Made by a program: the position numbers and the translations under genes. A DNA stretch of 64,000 nucleotides from Paenibacillus silviterrae (GTDB lineage Bacteria; Bacillota; Bacilli; Paenibacillales; NBRC-103111): positions 62,001 through 126,000 of the forward strand of contig NZ_JASKUT010000001.1 in the NCBI RefSeq assembly GCF_030167925.1, in the 5' to 3' direction. Every line of letters begins with the position of its first letter. Position 1 is the stretch's first letter. Positions 1-8,264 of the stretch are shown here, piece by piece. The notes beneath the pieces were generated by a model that was not told where the DNA came from, searched no databases, and saw only the letters and a program-made list of their open reading frames with translations.

Positions 1-411
1 CTGACCCCGGAGCAGTGTGTGAAGCTTATGCGGGAGCTTCAGGAGCACTCCGTCGCCTTTCAGCTTAGCGGGGGGGTTCATAACGCGGCGCTGTGTACCG
101 CGGACGAGCTGCTGCTCTGCCGAACCGATATAGGCCGTCACAACGCTTTGGATAAGGTGTACGGCCATTGCTTGCGGCACCGGGTGCCGATGAAAGGGAA
201 GGTGCTGGCTTTTAGCGGGCGCGTCTCGTCCGAGGTGCTGCTCAAGGTGTCCAAAATGGGGATCGGCACCCTGCTGGCGAGATCCGCACCCACCGAGCTG
301 GCGCTTCAGCTGGCGGAGGACTTGGGCATTACCGTGGTCGGGTTTCTTCGCGGCGAGAGCTTCAACGTATACACACATCCCGAACGGCTGGGCTTGCAGG
401 CTCCTATGTGA
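1..411 (+). CDS. fdhD: FdhD, formate dehydrogenase accessory sulfurtransferase (3' part only)
   Basis: The open frame runs in from the window edge, so only the C-terminal part of about 136 residues is present. FdhD carries sulfur from the IscS-type cysteine desulfurase to the molybdenum cofactor of formate dehydrogenase. Visible family signatures are DIGRHNALDK, GRVSSEVLLK and SAPTELALQLA, then GFLRGESFNVYTHPER close to the end, which is the usual FdhD C-terminus. The catalytic cysteine motif lies upstream, outside the window. The GTG at 19 is an internal codon and not a real start. The following glpP has its own candidate promoter. Confidence 0.93.
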   Translation: MTPEQCVKLMRELQEHSVAFQLSGGVHNAALCTADELLLCRTDIGRHNALDKVYGHCLRHRVPMKGKVLAFSGRVSSEVLLKVSKMGIGTLLARSAPTELALQLAEDLGITVVGFLRGESFNVYTHPERLGLQAPM

Positions 412-424
412 GGTATCGGACTTA

Positions 425-433
425 TGCTATGAT
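425..433 (+). promoter_or_regulatory. Candidate extended -10 promoter for glpP
   Basis: TGC followed by TATGAT matches an extended -10 element (TGN-TATAAT), about 46 bases before the glpP start. No convincing -35 was found. Seen by eye only. Confidence 0.35.
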
Positions 434-479
434 GGTGGATAGGAGAAAACTACTTTCTGCCAGGAGGCGCTGATGACCT

Positions 480-1097
480 ATGGGCGTTACGCAAAATGCC
501 AAGGGAGATTTTCAAGGCCAGTCCATCCTGCCGGCTGTCCGCAAAATGAAGGACATGGAGCGTTTGCTGGACACTCCCTATACGTGGATCGTGCTGCTCG
601 ACAGCCATATTTCCCAGCTGATGAGCATCGCGCAGCTGGCGAGAAGCCACCGCAAGCAGCTGCTCATTCACGTCGATCTGATCCAGGGTCTGAAAAATGA
701 TGATTATGCCATCGAATTCCTCTGTCAAAGCGTTAGGCCGGCCGGTATCATCTCCACGCGAAGCAGCGCGGTCGCTACGGCGAAGAAGCATGGGTCTCTA
801 GCCATTCAGCGCCATTTTCTGCTCGATTCGGGTGCGCTGGAGATGTGCTACAAGCTGGCGGAGAAGATCCGCCCGGATTACATCGAGGTGATGCCCGGCG
901 TCATGCCGCACATCATCTCCGAGCTGAGGCAGCGTCTGGAGGTACCGATTCTCGCGGGGGGACTCATCCGGTCGGAGCAGGATGTGAATTTGGCGCTGGA
1001 GAGCGGTGCCGTAGCGGTAACGACCTCGCGCAAGGAGCTTTGGGATGCTTTTTCCCCTGCTGCCCCCGCAGCCCCCGCCCCGAGAGGCGGCGTATGA
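480..1097 (+). CDS. glpP: Glycerol-3-phosphate-responsive antiterminator GlpP
   Basis: A 205-residue protein of the GlpP family, RNA-binding antiterminators that in Bacillus bind glycerol 3-phosphate and let transcription read through leader terminators of glpD and glpFK. Family signatures are QSILPAVRKMKDMERLL at the N-terminus, HVDLIQGLKNDDYAIEFL, and MPGVMPHIISEL followed by a phosphate-site-like ILAGGLIRS. ATG at 480 is the only sensible start because an in-frame stop lies at 474-476; an AGGAGG at 462-467 sits 12 bases upstream, which is long. The extreme C-terminus (FSPAAPAAPAPRGGV) is low-complexity. No glp catabolic genes are in the window, so its target RNAs must lie elsewhere. Confidence 0.9.
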   Translation: MGVTQNAKGDFQGQSILPAVRKMKDMERLLDTPYTWIVLLDSHISQLMSIAQLARSHRKQLLIHVDLIQGLKNDDYAIEFLCQSVRPAGIISTRSSAVATAKKHGSLAIQRHFLLDSGALEMCYKLAEKIRPDYIEVMPGVMPHIISELRQRLEVPILAGGLIRSEQDVNLALESGAVAVTTSRKELWDAFSPAAPAAPAPRGGV

Positions 1098-1834
1098 CAG
1101 CTTACTGGGATGACAGGCATCGGCCATGGCCCGTACCGGACCTGCCCTGGATCATGAAGCAGACATGGAACGATCTTCTGTTTGCCCATTGGCCGATTCG
1201 GCCGGAAGCGCTGCGCCGGCTGGTTCCGGGCAGCCTGCCTATCGATACCTACGACGGGTGGGGCTGGATCGGCGTCGTGCCCTTCGATATGACCGGCATT
1301 CGGATGCGCGGATTGCCGCCCATCCCCTTGACGGACCGGTTCCCGGAGCTGAATGTACGGACCTACGTCACAATCGACGGCAAGCCGGGCGTCTATTTCT
1401 TCAGTCTGGACGCCGCGAACCGGCTTGCCGTGAAGCTGGCTCGGGCGTTCTATCACTTGCCCTACATCTACGCGCGTATGGAGGTTAAGCGGCGGGGCGA
1501 GGTTATCAGCTACACGAGCGTGAGGGCGGACGGCACCCCCGGCGCATTTCAGGCGTCATATCGGCCGATATCCGATACGTTCTTGGCCAGCCCGGGCTCC
1601 ATCGAGGAGTGGTTGACGGAGCGCTACTGCCTGTATACGCTGAATGGCTCCGGACAGCCCTGCCGCTGCGACATACTGCATCCGCTATGGCCGCTCCGAT
1701 TGGCCGAGGCGGAGTTCTCCTTAAATACGATGACGTCAGCGCAAGGAATAGCCGTGGAGGAAACGAAGCCGCTGCTTCACTTTGCAAGCACGATCGATGT
1801 GCGGATTTGGCCTCTGCTTCGCGTGCGTTCCTAA
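1094..1834 (+). CDS. DUF2071 (YqjF-like) protein
   Basis: A 246-residue protein resembling the DUF2071/YqjF family, whose biochemical role is not established. Matching features are an aromatic N-terminus (PWIMKQTWNDLLFAHWPI), the segment LVPGSLPIDTYDGWGWIGVVPF, and PELNVRTYVTIDGKPGVYFFSLDA. The start ATG overlaps the glpP stop (ATGA at 1094-1097), indicating translational coupling. A longer upstream extension in this frame would run through glpP and is unlikely. No membrane segment or signal peptide is evident. Confidence 0.8.
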   Translation: MTAYWDDRHRPWPVPDLPWIMKQTWNDLLFAHWPIRPEALRRLVPGSLPIDTYDGWGWIGVVPFDMTGIRMRGLPPIPLTDRFPELNVRTYVTIDGKPGVYFFSLDAANRLAVKLARAFYHLPYIYARMEVKRRGEVISYTSVRADGTPGAFQASYRPISDTFLASPGSIEEWLTERYCLYTLNGSGQPCRCDILHPLWPLRLAEAEFSLNTMTSAQGIAVEETKPLLHFASTIDVRIWPLLRVRS

Positions 1835-1842
1835 CGAACACT

Positions 1843-1872
1843 TCATAAAAGCCCCTGCTTCGGGGAATGTTA
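1843..1872 (+). promoter_or_regulatory. Candidate SigG-type promoter of the gerA-type operon
   Basis: TCATA at 1843-1847 and AATGTTA at 1866-1872 are separated by 18 bases. The SigG consensus is GHATR, 17-18 bases, CATNHTA, so four of five and six of seven positions match. The B. subtilis gerA operon is transcribed by SigG. By eye only, no scoring done. Confidence 0.4.
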
Positions 1873-1919
1873 TCCATGTAAGGTACAGGATGCCATTCTT
1901 TGGAGGAGGGGTTCTTTTG

Positions 1920-3272
1920 ATGGATTCGGCCGTGTGGGAGCGCGTGAAGAACAGCCTTCAAACCTCACAGGATGTCATCTGCAAGGAGTTAACCAGTGCC
2001 TCCCGGCAGATGGAGCTGCTGTATATTTATTTCCTCATCGACGATCAGAAGATGTATTTCCAGATCATCGAGCCCTTTTTCCGCTTGGCGGAATCGTATC
2101 CTCAAGCCGTCTCCTCTCTTCCTGCTGCAAGAAAACCGAAAGACTATCAAGATGTGATGGGAGCTGTTCTTGAGGGACAAGCGGCCCTTCGTATTGAGGA
2201 CCAATGGTGGCTCATAGACGTACGCAAATACGAAGCCCAAAAGGTGAACGACACGCAGGTGGAGACGGTCATTCAGGGACCGCAGGATGCCTTCAGCGAG
2301 AACATCCAGATCACTCTGAACATGCTGAGAAGCAGGTACCGCGTGCCGTCGCTGAAGATCGAATCAATGAAGATCGGGGAAAGCTCCCGAACCACCGTGG
2401 CACTAGTATATGATGACGAGATCATCGACAAGAAGATGCTTCATGAGGTCAAGAAGCGCCTGGGCTCGATTCGGGTGAACCTTCTCCAATCTGCCGGTGA
2501 GCTAAGTCAGCTGCTCATGGAGCAGAGGTGGACACTGTTTCCAAGACACATGATTACGGATCGTCCGGACCGGGCTATATTAAATTTATCCAATGGTAAA
2601 ATCATCCTTGCCGTAGAATCGACGACCTTCGTGCTCGTACTGCCTGCCGTTTTTTTCGATTTCTTCTCATCGATGGACGAGCCGACGCAGCTTCCGTTGA
2701 TCGGGTATTTTTTGAAGTTTCTGCGTTACTTCGGCTTGTTCATTACTGTGGCGCTTCCGGCCTTTTATGTGGGAGCAACCTCCTACAATCCGGAGCTGTT
2801 TCGTGTCCAGCTGGCTTTGATGGTATCGGGCAGCCGCTCGGCCGTTCCTTACGCATCGTATTTGGAAATTATCATCATGCTGATTATGATGGAATTTCTA
2901 ATTGAGGCTAGTATCCGTCTCCCGAAGTCAGTAGGCTCCACCGCAACGACCGTCGGCGGGCTGATTCTCGGGCAAGCGGCAACGGAAGCGGGATTGGTCG
3001 GCAATATCATGATTATTATCGTGGCGGCCGTAGCCATATCCAACTTCGTCATACCGATCAATGCCATGAGCTTTGCCGTCAGGGTCATCAAATATCCTCT
3101 TATCGTGCTGGCCTCTTTGTTCGGGCTGCTCGGAATTGTTGTCGGGCTTGTATGGCTCGTCATGTATTTAAGCAGCCTGCGCAGCTTCGGCCAGCCTTAT
3201 TTGAAGCTATTCCAGCCGGGGGTCATCAAGCGTCATCAAATAGGGCCGGGAGGCACAAACAAAGGACGGTGA
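1920..3272 (+). CDS. Spore germinant receptor subunit A (GerA/GerAA family)
   Basis: A 450-residue subunit of a nutrient germinant receptor, which sits in the spore inner membrane and responds to amino acids or sugars. The soluble N-terminal half contains LLYIYFLIDD and the family-typical IQGPQDAFSENIQITLNMLRSR around residues 105-130. The C-terminal half has about five hydrophobic segments (roughly 225-250, 255-285, 310-330, 345-378 and 395-420). ATG at 1920 follows a strong GGAGGAGGG; upstream in-frame sequence belongs to the intergenic region. It is the first gene of a tight A-B-C operon. The germinant cannot be predicted. Confidence 0.93.
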   Translation: MDSAVWERVKNSLQTSQDVICKELTSASRQMELLYIYFLIDDQKMYFQIIEPFFRLAESYPQAVSSLPAARKPKDYQDVMGAVLEGQAALRIEDQWWLIDVRKYEAQKVNDTQVETVIQGPQDAFSENIQITLNMLRSRYRVPSLKIESMKIGESSRTTVALVYDDEIIDKKMLHEVKKRLGSIRVNLLQSAGELSQLLMEQRWTLFPRHMITDRPDRAILNLSNGKIILAVESTTFVLVLPAVFFDFFSSMDEPTQLPLIGYFLKFLRYFGLFITVALPAFYVGATSYNPELFRVQLALMVSGSRSAVPYASYLEIIIMLIMMEFLIEASIRLPKSVGSTATTVGGLILGQAATEAGLVGNIMIIIVAAVAISNFVIPINAMSFAVRVIKYPLIVLASLFGLLGIVVGLVWLVMYLSSLRSFGQPYLKLFQPGVIKRHQIGPGGTNKGR

Positions 3273-3282
3273 GAGTGTCCGG

Positions 3283-4374
3283 ATGGCACCGAGATATTTT
3301 TATTACCTGGTATTCATCAATGCCATGCTCAACGTCATCCAGTATGTGCCGAGCGTACTGATCAATGCGCGCTTTGACGGAGCGATCATCGCATGTTTGC
3401 TCTCAGTGTTTATCAGCACTGTGCTGATGTATCAGGTAGTCAAGCGGCTCGGGGAATTTCCCGGCGAAGGCTTGCCTGAGCTCATGAAGCTCTACATGCC
3501 GAAAGCCGTCAGCGCTTCGATTATCGTCCTATGCATAGGCCTATGGTATACCGCCGGGCTGTGTACACTGCTGGGCTTCACTATGCTGACGGTAGAATAC
3601 ATCGACCCGTCGTTGTCCGAAACCGTCGTCATGGTAACCTTCCTCTTGGTTGTTTTGGCTGTTGCCCGAATGTCCTCGGATAGCGTATTGTACGGCTCTG
3701 AGATGCTGTTTGTCGTCAATCTGCCTTTGGTATTTTTTATATTGTTCAAAGCATTGACCGGAGACGGCATACGATGGGACACGATGCTGGATGTGCTTAC
3801 CCATGCACATAGCTGGCCGCCCTACAACACCTTTGCAGCGACGACCTTTATTCTGAGCGGTTATATCAATATGGTCGTTTTTAACCGGGTATTTAGTACA
3901 CCGATCCAAACCAAGTGGCTCCCTTGGATCATTGTGCCTACCTGTATGGGAGTTGTGCTGACGACCTTCCTTATCCCGTTTCTCTATCATGGTACTGTTA
4001 CTATCGACCGGTATTTATTCCCCTGGATCATGACGGCGGATGCGATCCGAATGGACTTCTTTCTGGTAGAGCGATTGATGTTCATTTTTTTGCTGGTCTA
4101 CGTATCGATATCGCTGATCAGCATTTCGATACACTGGCATGTCGGCCTGGAATTTGCCAAAAGCCTGCTGCCGTATCGGGAAGGCAGCAAGCTAAGCTCC
4201 TATAGCATCGGCGGGGTACTCGTGCTTTTCGGAACGATTGCCCTTTGCCTGGTGCCGCTGAACAGCCTTCAGATAGAGGATTTCAATATCGCCTTCCAGC
4301 TGGTCCGATTGCCGGGGGAATGCTTCATTCTGCTCGTCATCCTATATCTTCAAAAAAAGAGGCGGTCCCTTTGA
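3283..4374 (+). CDS. Spore germinant receptor subunit B (GerAB family permease)
   Basis: A 363-residue integral membrane protein of the endospore germination permease family, a branch of the APC transporter superfamily that in known receptors contributes to germinant recognition. The whole sequence is a run of hydrophobic segments, about ten helices. FPGEGLPELMKLYMPK in the first third is typical of GerAB. It starts 10 bases after the A-subunit stop, and its stop is overlapped by the TTG start of the C subunit. It lies between the A and C subunits, the standard order. Confidence 0.92.
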   Translation: MAPRYFYYLVFINAMLNVIQYVPSVLINARFDGAIIACLLSVFISTVLMYQVVKRLGEFPGEGLPELMKLYMPKAVSASIIVLCIGLWYTAGLCTLLGFTMLTVEYIDPSLSETVVMVTFLLVVLAVARMSSDSVLYGSEMLFVVNLPLVFFILFKALTGDGIRWDTMLDVLTHAHSWPPYNTFAATTFILSGYINMVVFNRVFSTPIQTKWLPWIIVPTCMGVVLTTFLIPFLYHGTVTIDRYLFPWIMTADAIRMDFFLVERLMFIFLLVYVSISLISISIHWHVGLEFAKSLLPYREGSKLSSYSIGGVLVLFGTIALCLVPLNSLQIEDFNIAFQLVRLPGECFILLVILYLQKKRRSL

Positions 4375-5507
4375 GATTACCCTGCGGTAAGGATACGACC
4401 TTTCGTCCATATGCTCTTCTGCTGCTACTGCTCGTGCTGTTGACGCTTTCCGGCTGCGGCTTCAAGGATATCGACAAGCGTTTCTTTGCGGTTGTCCTGG
4501 GGCTGGATGCCCCGGAAGGCGACCCGAAAGGAGTTCGTCTTTCGCTGAAGATGGCGATCCCTCACTCCGAGCCCAAGTCCGGCCAGGACAAGTTTCAGGT
4601 GTTCACCCAAGAAGCCCGTACGGTAAGCGAAGCGATATCGATGATTAAATCGAAGGTTGATAAGGAACTGGATTTGGGACATATCAAGGTCATTATTTGG
4701 GGAGAAGAGCTGATGAAGAGAGGCGGTCTCGAGAAGGAGCTCGACTGGGTGATGCGGCAGCGCGACCTCCAGGGGATCGCTTGGGTTGGAATCGGGCGCC
4801 CCACGGCGAAGGAGGTCCTGTCGCTCAAAACGTCCTATGAGAGATATCCGGGAAACGCGCTCTTTCTTTCCTTCGGCAACACAGGTGTGGAATCGAAAAA
4901 AATCGTTTCCCAATACTCCTTTTCCTTTTTCCGGGATTTGGTGGAGCCGGGCACCAACGCAATTATGCCCATTATCGAAGCGCAGAAGGACCATTTTGTA
5001 ATCGACAAAAGCGGCATTGTGGACAAGAAAGGCAAGCTGGTGATGCTGCTTACGCCCGATGAGACCAAGCTGATCAACTTTTTCAATAAAAAAACCGACG
5101 AAATGTTTTTGCTGGTTGAACAAGAGCACCAGAGCTTCTCTATACTCTCGCGGGACATTAAACTTAAGTATCATGTTCTTGACGACGGGGAAGGCGGTGT
5201 TCGAATTGCCGCGCGTTTTGACATCCTGGGGGTGATACAGGAAAGGCATGACCATGAGCCAATCACGGATGAACAATTGCCGGAGCTGGAGAAGCTTGCC
5301 GAGCGGCAGATCGAGCAGCAGCTGACGAAGCTTCTGTTGAAGCTGCAGAAAAACCGGCTGGACCCGATCGGCTTCGGCCTTCGTTACAGAGCTGCACGCT
5401 GGGACAGCTACGAACAGGAGATCGAGTCCTGGGAACGGCTCTATCCGAGGGCGGTCTTCGAGGTAACCGCCAAGTGCCGCTTGGTTGACACAGGCTATAT
5501 CCGCTGA
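4371..5507 (+). CDS. Spore germinant receptor subunit C (Ger(x)C lipoprotein)
   Basis: A 378-residue lipoprotein subunit of the germinant receptor. The N-terminus is a hydrophobic signal ending in the lipobox LSGC, with the lipidated cysteine at about residue 29. Family landmarks are DKRFFAVVLGLDAPEG, LGHIKVIIWGEELMKRGGLE, and the C-terminal DPIGFGLRYRA and FEVTAKCRLVDTGYIR. TTG at 4371 overlaps the B-subunit stop (TTGA), and no ATG or GTG fits the signal peptide as well, so translation is probably coupled. It completes the operon. Confidence 0.92.
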   Translation: MRLPCGKDTTFRPYALLLLLLVLLTLSGCGFKDIDKRFFAVVLGLDAPEGDPKGVRLSLKMAIPHSEPKSGQDKFQVFTQEARTVSEAISMIKSKVDKELDLGHIKVIIWGEELMKRGGLEKELDWVMRQRDLQGIAWVGIGRPTAKEVLSLKTSYERYPGNALFLSFGNTGVESKKIVSQYSFSFFRDLVEPGTNAIMPIIEAQKDHFVIDKSGIVDKKGKLVMLLTPDETKLINFFNKKTDEMFLLVEQEHQSFSILSRDIKLKYHVLDDGEGGVRIAARFDILGVIQERHDHEPITDEQLPELEKLAERQIEQQLTKLLLKLQKNRLDPIGFGLRYRAARWDSYEQEIESWERLYPRAVFEVTAKCRLVDTGYIR

Positions 5508-5537
5508 CCCGGGATCGGGATCGGCCCTAAAGCCAAA

Positions 5538-5570
5538 AGGCTGCAGCTCCCCCATGGAGTGCCGCAGCCT
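5538..5570 (-). terminator. Intrinsic terminator of the FAD oxidoreductase gene
   Basis: AGGCTGC pairs with GCAGCCT, with CTCC/GGAG inside. On the minus strand the hairpin is followed by TTTTGGCTTT. It lies between the convergent gerC-type gene and the oxidoreductase and is poorer for the plus strand, where no T run follows. Confidence 0.6.
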
Positions 5571-5585
5571 GATCGGTTTATTCCG

Positions 5586-6941
5586 TTAGTCCAATACCAC
5601 ATCCGCTGCTTTAAGCAGCGCCTGCAGTTCCTTGACGTCAATCTGACCCGGCAGGACACCATGTTGAACCGCAAGACCTGCTGCCGCCCCGGCCGCTTGA
5701 CCCGTTGCCATACAGCTTGGGGTTAAACGCGTGGTAGCCAGTGCTTCGTGGGAGGTAGAGATGCAGCGTCCCCCTACCAGCAGGTTCGTGATCCGCTTTG
5801 GCAGAAGACAGCGGTACGGGATGTCGTAGGCGCCGTCCCCCTTTACCCATGCAGCTACGACGCCTTTCCCTGAGGGATCATGGATATCGATCGGATAGCC
5901 GCTGCGCGCAATCACATCCTCGAAGCGCCGTCCTTCTATGACATCATTCGCTTGCAGCGAGTACTGTCCGTCGATCCGGCGCGTTTCGCGAACTCCGATC
6001 TGCGCGCCGACCTGCGACAAGGACGCCTTCTCGAAGCCGGGCAGGTTCTTGGTCATGAATTCCGCTACCTGAAGCACCTGCTTGCGGCCAAGCTCCTCCG
6101 CTTCGGTGAGATCCTCGACTTTCGTTCCGTCCAGCCCTTGGACCCTTGTCGTATTGACGAGCACTTCGTCCTCATTCGGCCCGGTAAAGAACAGCACCTG
6201 ATCGCGATTGATCGGCAGCGCCGCAGCCTTCCAGTGCTTAAAGAAGCCGAGAACGCCGCTAAGCGGCAATTCGGCGAGCTCATCGATCGGTGTCTTTTTG
6301 TAAAATTCGTCCGGATGCTCCAGCATGTACTGCTTCACCTTGGCCAAATCCACGCCGCGCATGCGGAACTTCATCGTCATCGGCTGCGTCAGGCTGTCTC
6401 CCTCGCGTCCTCTGAAGCAGGGCGCCCCGCTAAGGTAGGCTACATCCGCATCGCCCGTCGTATCGATAAACACCTTCGCCTCTACACGAATCCGTCCGGA
6501 CTTGGTGGTCAGCTCTACCGATCGAATCCGGTTCTCCTCCGTTTGCACCTGATCCACAAAGCTGTGAAGCAGCAGTTTGACACCGGCCTCCTTCATCATG
6601 TCGATCGCAAGCACCTTGTACACCTCGGGATGATAAGGGGTGATCGTATTTACGAAGCCGACGGTATCCCGCACGTGACCCGGGGAGGCGTTCATGCTCA
6701 TCAGGCGATCGATGATCTCCTGTCCGAGTCCGCGAATGACTTGCTTCCCTTCCGTCGTATGGAAGGTCATCCAAGGGTACACCAAGGCTGCCGTAGACAT
6801 TCCCCCGATGAAGCCGTATCTTTCGACTAGAACGGTCTTCGCTCCGCTTCGTCCTGCTGCAATGGCTGCACATACGCCGGCAGGACCTCCTCCGATCACC
6901 ACGATGTCTGCTTCCATTTGACGAAGAGCTGCTGTGTTCAT
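5586..6941 (-). CDS. FAD-dependent oxidoreductase
   Basis: A 451-residue flavoprotein of the FAD-dependent oxidoreductase group that is often found in sugar or polyol gene clusters of Paenibacillus. The N-terminal dinucleotide-binding motif is VVIGGGPAGVCAAIAAGRSG, with a downstream acidic residue (VLVER). The C-terminal FAD signature reads GGRCISTSHEALATTRLTP, followed by GQAAGAAAGLA. ATG at 6941 lies 8 bases after AAGGAG; ATG at 6947 is in frame but only 2 bases from that site. It diverges from a LacI-type regulator with an AT-rich intergenic inverted repeat, suggesting local control. Substrate unknown. Confidence 0.85.
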   Translation of the reverse strand: MNTAALRQMEADIVVIGGGPAGVCAAIAAGRSGAKTVLVERYGFIGGMSTAALVYPWMTFHTTEGKQVIRGLGQEIIDRLMSMNASPGHVRDTVGFVNTITPYHPEVYKVLAIDMMKEAGVKLLLHSFVDQVQTEENRIRSVELTTKSGRIRVEAKVFIDTTGDADVAYLSGAPCFRGREGDSLTQPMTMKFRMRGVDLAKVKQYMLEHPDEFYKKTPIDELAELPLSGVLGFFKHWKAAALPINRDQVLFFTGPNEDEVLVNTTRVQGLDGTKVEDLTEAEELGRKQVLQVAEFMTKNLPGFEKASLSQVGAQIGVRETRRIDGQYSLQANDVIEGRRFEDVIARSGYPIDIHDPSGKGVVAAWVKGDGAYDIPYRCLLPKRITNLLVGGRCISTSHEALATTRLTPSCMATGQAAGAAAGLAVQHGVLPGQIDVKELQALLKAADVVLD

Positions 6942-6962
6942 GGCCATGTCTCCTTTTGTTCA

Positions 6963-6992
6963 CGATTTTTTATTATTTTATAATAAAAATCG
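6963..6992. promoter_or_regulatory. Inverted repeat, candidate operator between divergent genes
   Basis: CGATTTTT pairs with AAAAATCG, and inside it ATTAT pairs with ATAAT after a single bulged T. The near-perfect 13-bp inverted repeat sits in the 108-bp divergent intergenic region, just upstream of the oxidoreductase start. The AT-rich composition makes a chance match possible. Confidence 0.4.
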
Positions 6993-7055
6993 CTTTAAAT
7001 TTAGTATCATTTTTGTTTAAATTATAAGGAATCCGTGTAAAAGGGTGAGTACGCC

Positions 7056-8135
7056 ATGCCTAGAAGGAAGTCGGTTACGTTACAGCACTTGGCGGAAGAG
7101 CTGGGCTTAACGATCCAAACCGTGTCCAAGGCGCTGCGCGGACATTCGGGGATGTCGGAGGAAACCCGGCAGCTGATCCTGCAGACGGCCTCGCGCCTCG
7201 GCTACCGAACCAAGGAACAGCTCCGCCAGCTGGAGAGCGACAGAATCTCGCCTTATCCGTTATATCAGCGCAGGTTTCTGTTGGTGCTCAGCGAGCAATC
7301 GGTTGCCTTCAACCGGCTGCTGCTGCAGGGCTTGCATGAGCGGTTCGCCGAATTCGGGCATCGCATCGATACGCTTCTGCTGCCCGCGAAGCTGAAAGCG
7401 GCGGACTATGAGGAGTGGCTGGAGGAGCACGGTGTGCTTTATTGCGACGGCATTTTCATCGCACCGCGAATTACGCCCGATCAGATGGAGGAGAGGCTTC
7501 TGGCTCTGCCGCTTCCCCGCATCCTGTTGAACTTTCCCCCTCCCGGTGCAAAGGTGGACAGTGTCGTGTGGGATGTGTATGAGGCGATGTATCTCGCGGT
7601 CCGGGAGCTGGTGAAGGCAGGCCACAGGAACATCCTGTACTGCGGCGACATCCTTTCCCAGCGCGGCTACGTGCTTCGGTGGCAGGCCTTTCAGGAGGCG
7701 ATGAAGGAGCATCGGCTGACCGTGAAGAAGGAGGAGCATGCCGTTCATGTGAGGGGTGCTGGATCCCCATGGCTGGAGCAATTCGAGCGGCAATGGCTGA
7801 AGCGGAGGCCAACGGCTGTCATTTGCGGGATCGACGAAGAGGTTGCTCCTGTGTATTACCGGATACAAGCCTTTGCCAAGGTGCCGGATGAATGCTCTCT
7901 TATCGGCTTTGTGAATGAACAATCCGATTGCCTGCCCCTGCTGGACCGTCCGGCGCTGCTTATACGCGAAACCGGGTACCGTGCCGCCGATCGGATGCTT
8001 TGGAGGATCGCCAATCCGCAGCGTCCTTACGAACATATTCGCATTCAAGGCGAATATGTAACGGGAAACACCGTGATTCGGAAACCATCAAGCGAAATTC
8101 GTAATAAATTAAGCGAAAACCATCATATTTCTTGA
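7056..8135 (+). CDS. LacI-family transcriptional regulator
   Basis: A 359-residue regulator. The N-terminal helix-turn-helix is clear: VTLQHLAEELGLTIQTVSKAL followed by RGHSGMSEETRQLI. The rest resembles a periplasmic-binding-protein-like ligand domain, with GHRNILYCGD around residues 190-200 and a conserved-looking AVICGIDEEVAPVYYR near 255. Such proteins are usually sugar-responsive repressors of neighbouring genes; the divergent FAD oxidoreductase is the obvious target. An AAGGGTGAG lies just upstream of the ATG. The effector is not predictable from sequence. Confidence 0.85.
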   Translation: MPRRKSVTLQHLAEELGLTIQTVSKALRGHSGMSEETRQLILQTASRLGYRTKEQLRQLESDRISPYPLYQRRFLLVLSEQSVAFNRLLLQGLHERFAEFGHRIDTLLLPAKLKAADYEEWLEEHGVLYCDGIFIAPRITPDQMEERLLALPLPRILLNFPPPGAKVDSVVWDVYEAMYLAVRELVKAGHRNILYCGDILSQRGYVLRWQAFQEAMKEHRLTVKKEEHAVHVRGAGSPWLEQFERQWLKRRPTAVICGIDEEVAPVYYRIQAFAKVPDECSLIGFVNEQSDCLPLLDRPALLIRETGYRAADRMLWRIANPQRPYEHIRIQGEYVTGNTVIRKPSSEIRNKLSENHHIS

Positions 8136-8141
8136 ATAAAG

Positions 8142-8172
8142 CTGAATGTTTCCGTTCGAATCGGTGTATAAT
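8142..8172 (+). promoter_or_regulatory. Candidate promoter of the DGQHR gene pair
   Basis: A consensus TATAAT at 8167-8172, preceded directly by TG. The best -35 is a weak CTGAAT at 8142-8147 with 19-bp spacing. About 90 bases separate it from the first ATG. Confidence 0.45.
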
Positions 8173-8264
8173 GGAGCTATATGAACCTATTCTAGTAAAT
8201 TCTTGCAGTTGCTTTAACAGGGAAGGGTAATCAAACGATATATATTTTAGGAGGAATTCACATT

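Noticed and set aside
473-700. 75-codon frame starting just after AGGAGG, overlapping glpP
   Set aside because: The ribosome site spacing is good, but the product has no sense and glpP occupies the same DNA with clear family motifs.
4425-5555. 376-codon minus-strand open frame
   Set aside because: It is opposite the gerC-type gene, which has a lipobox and family landmarks. No ribosome site or motif on the minus strand.
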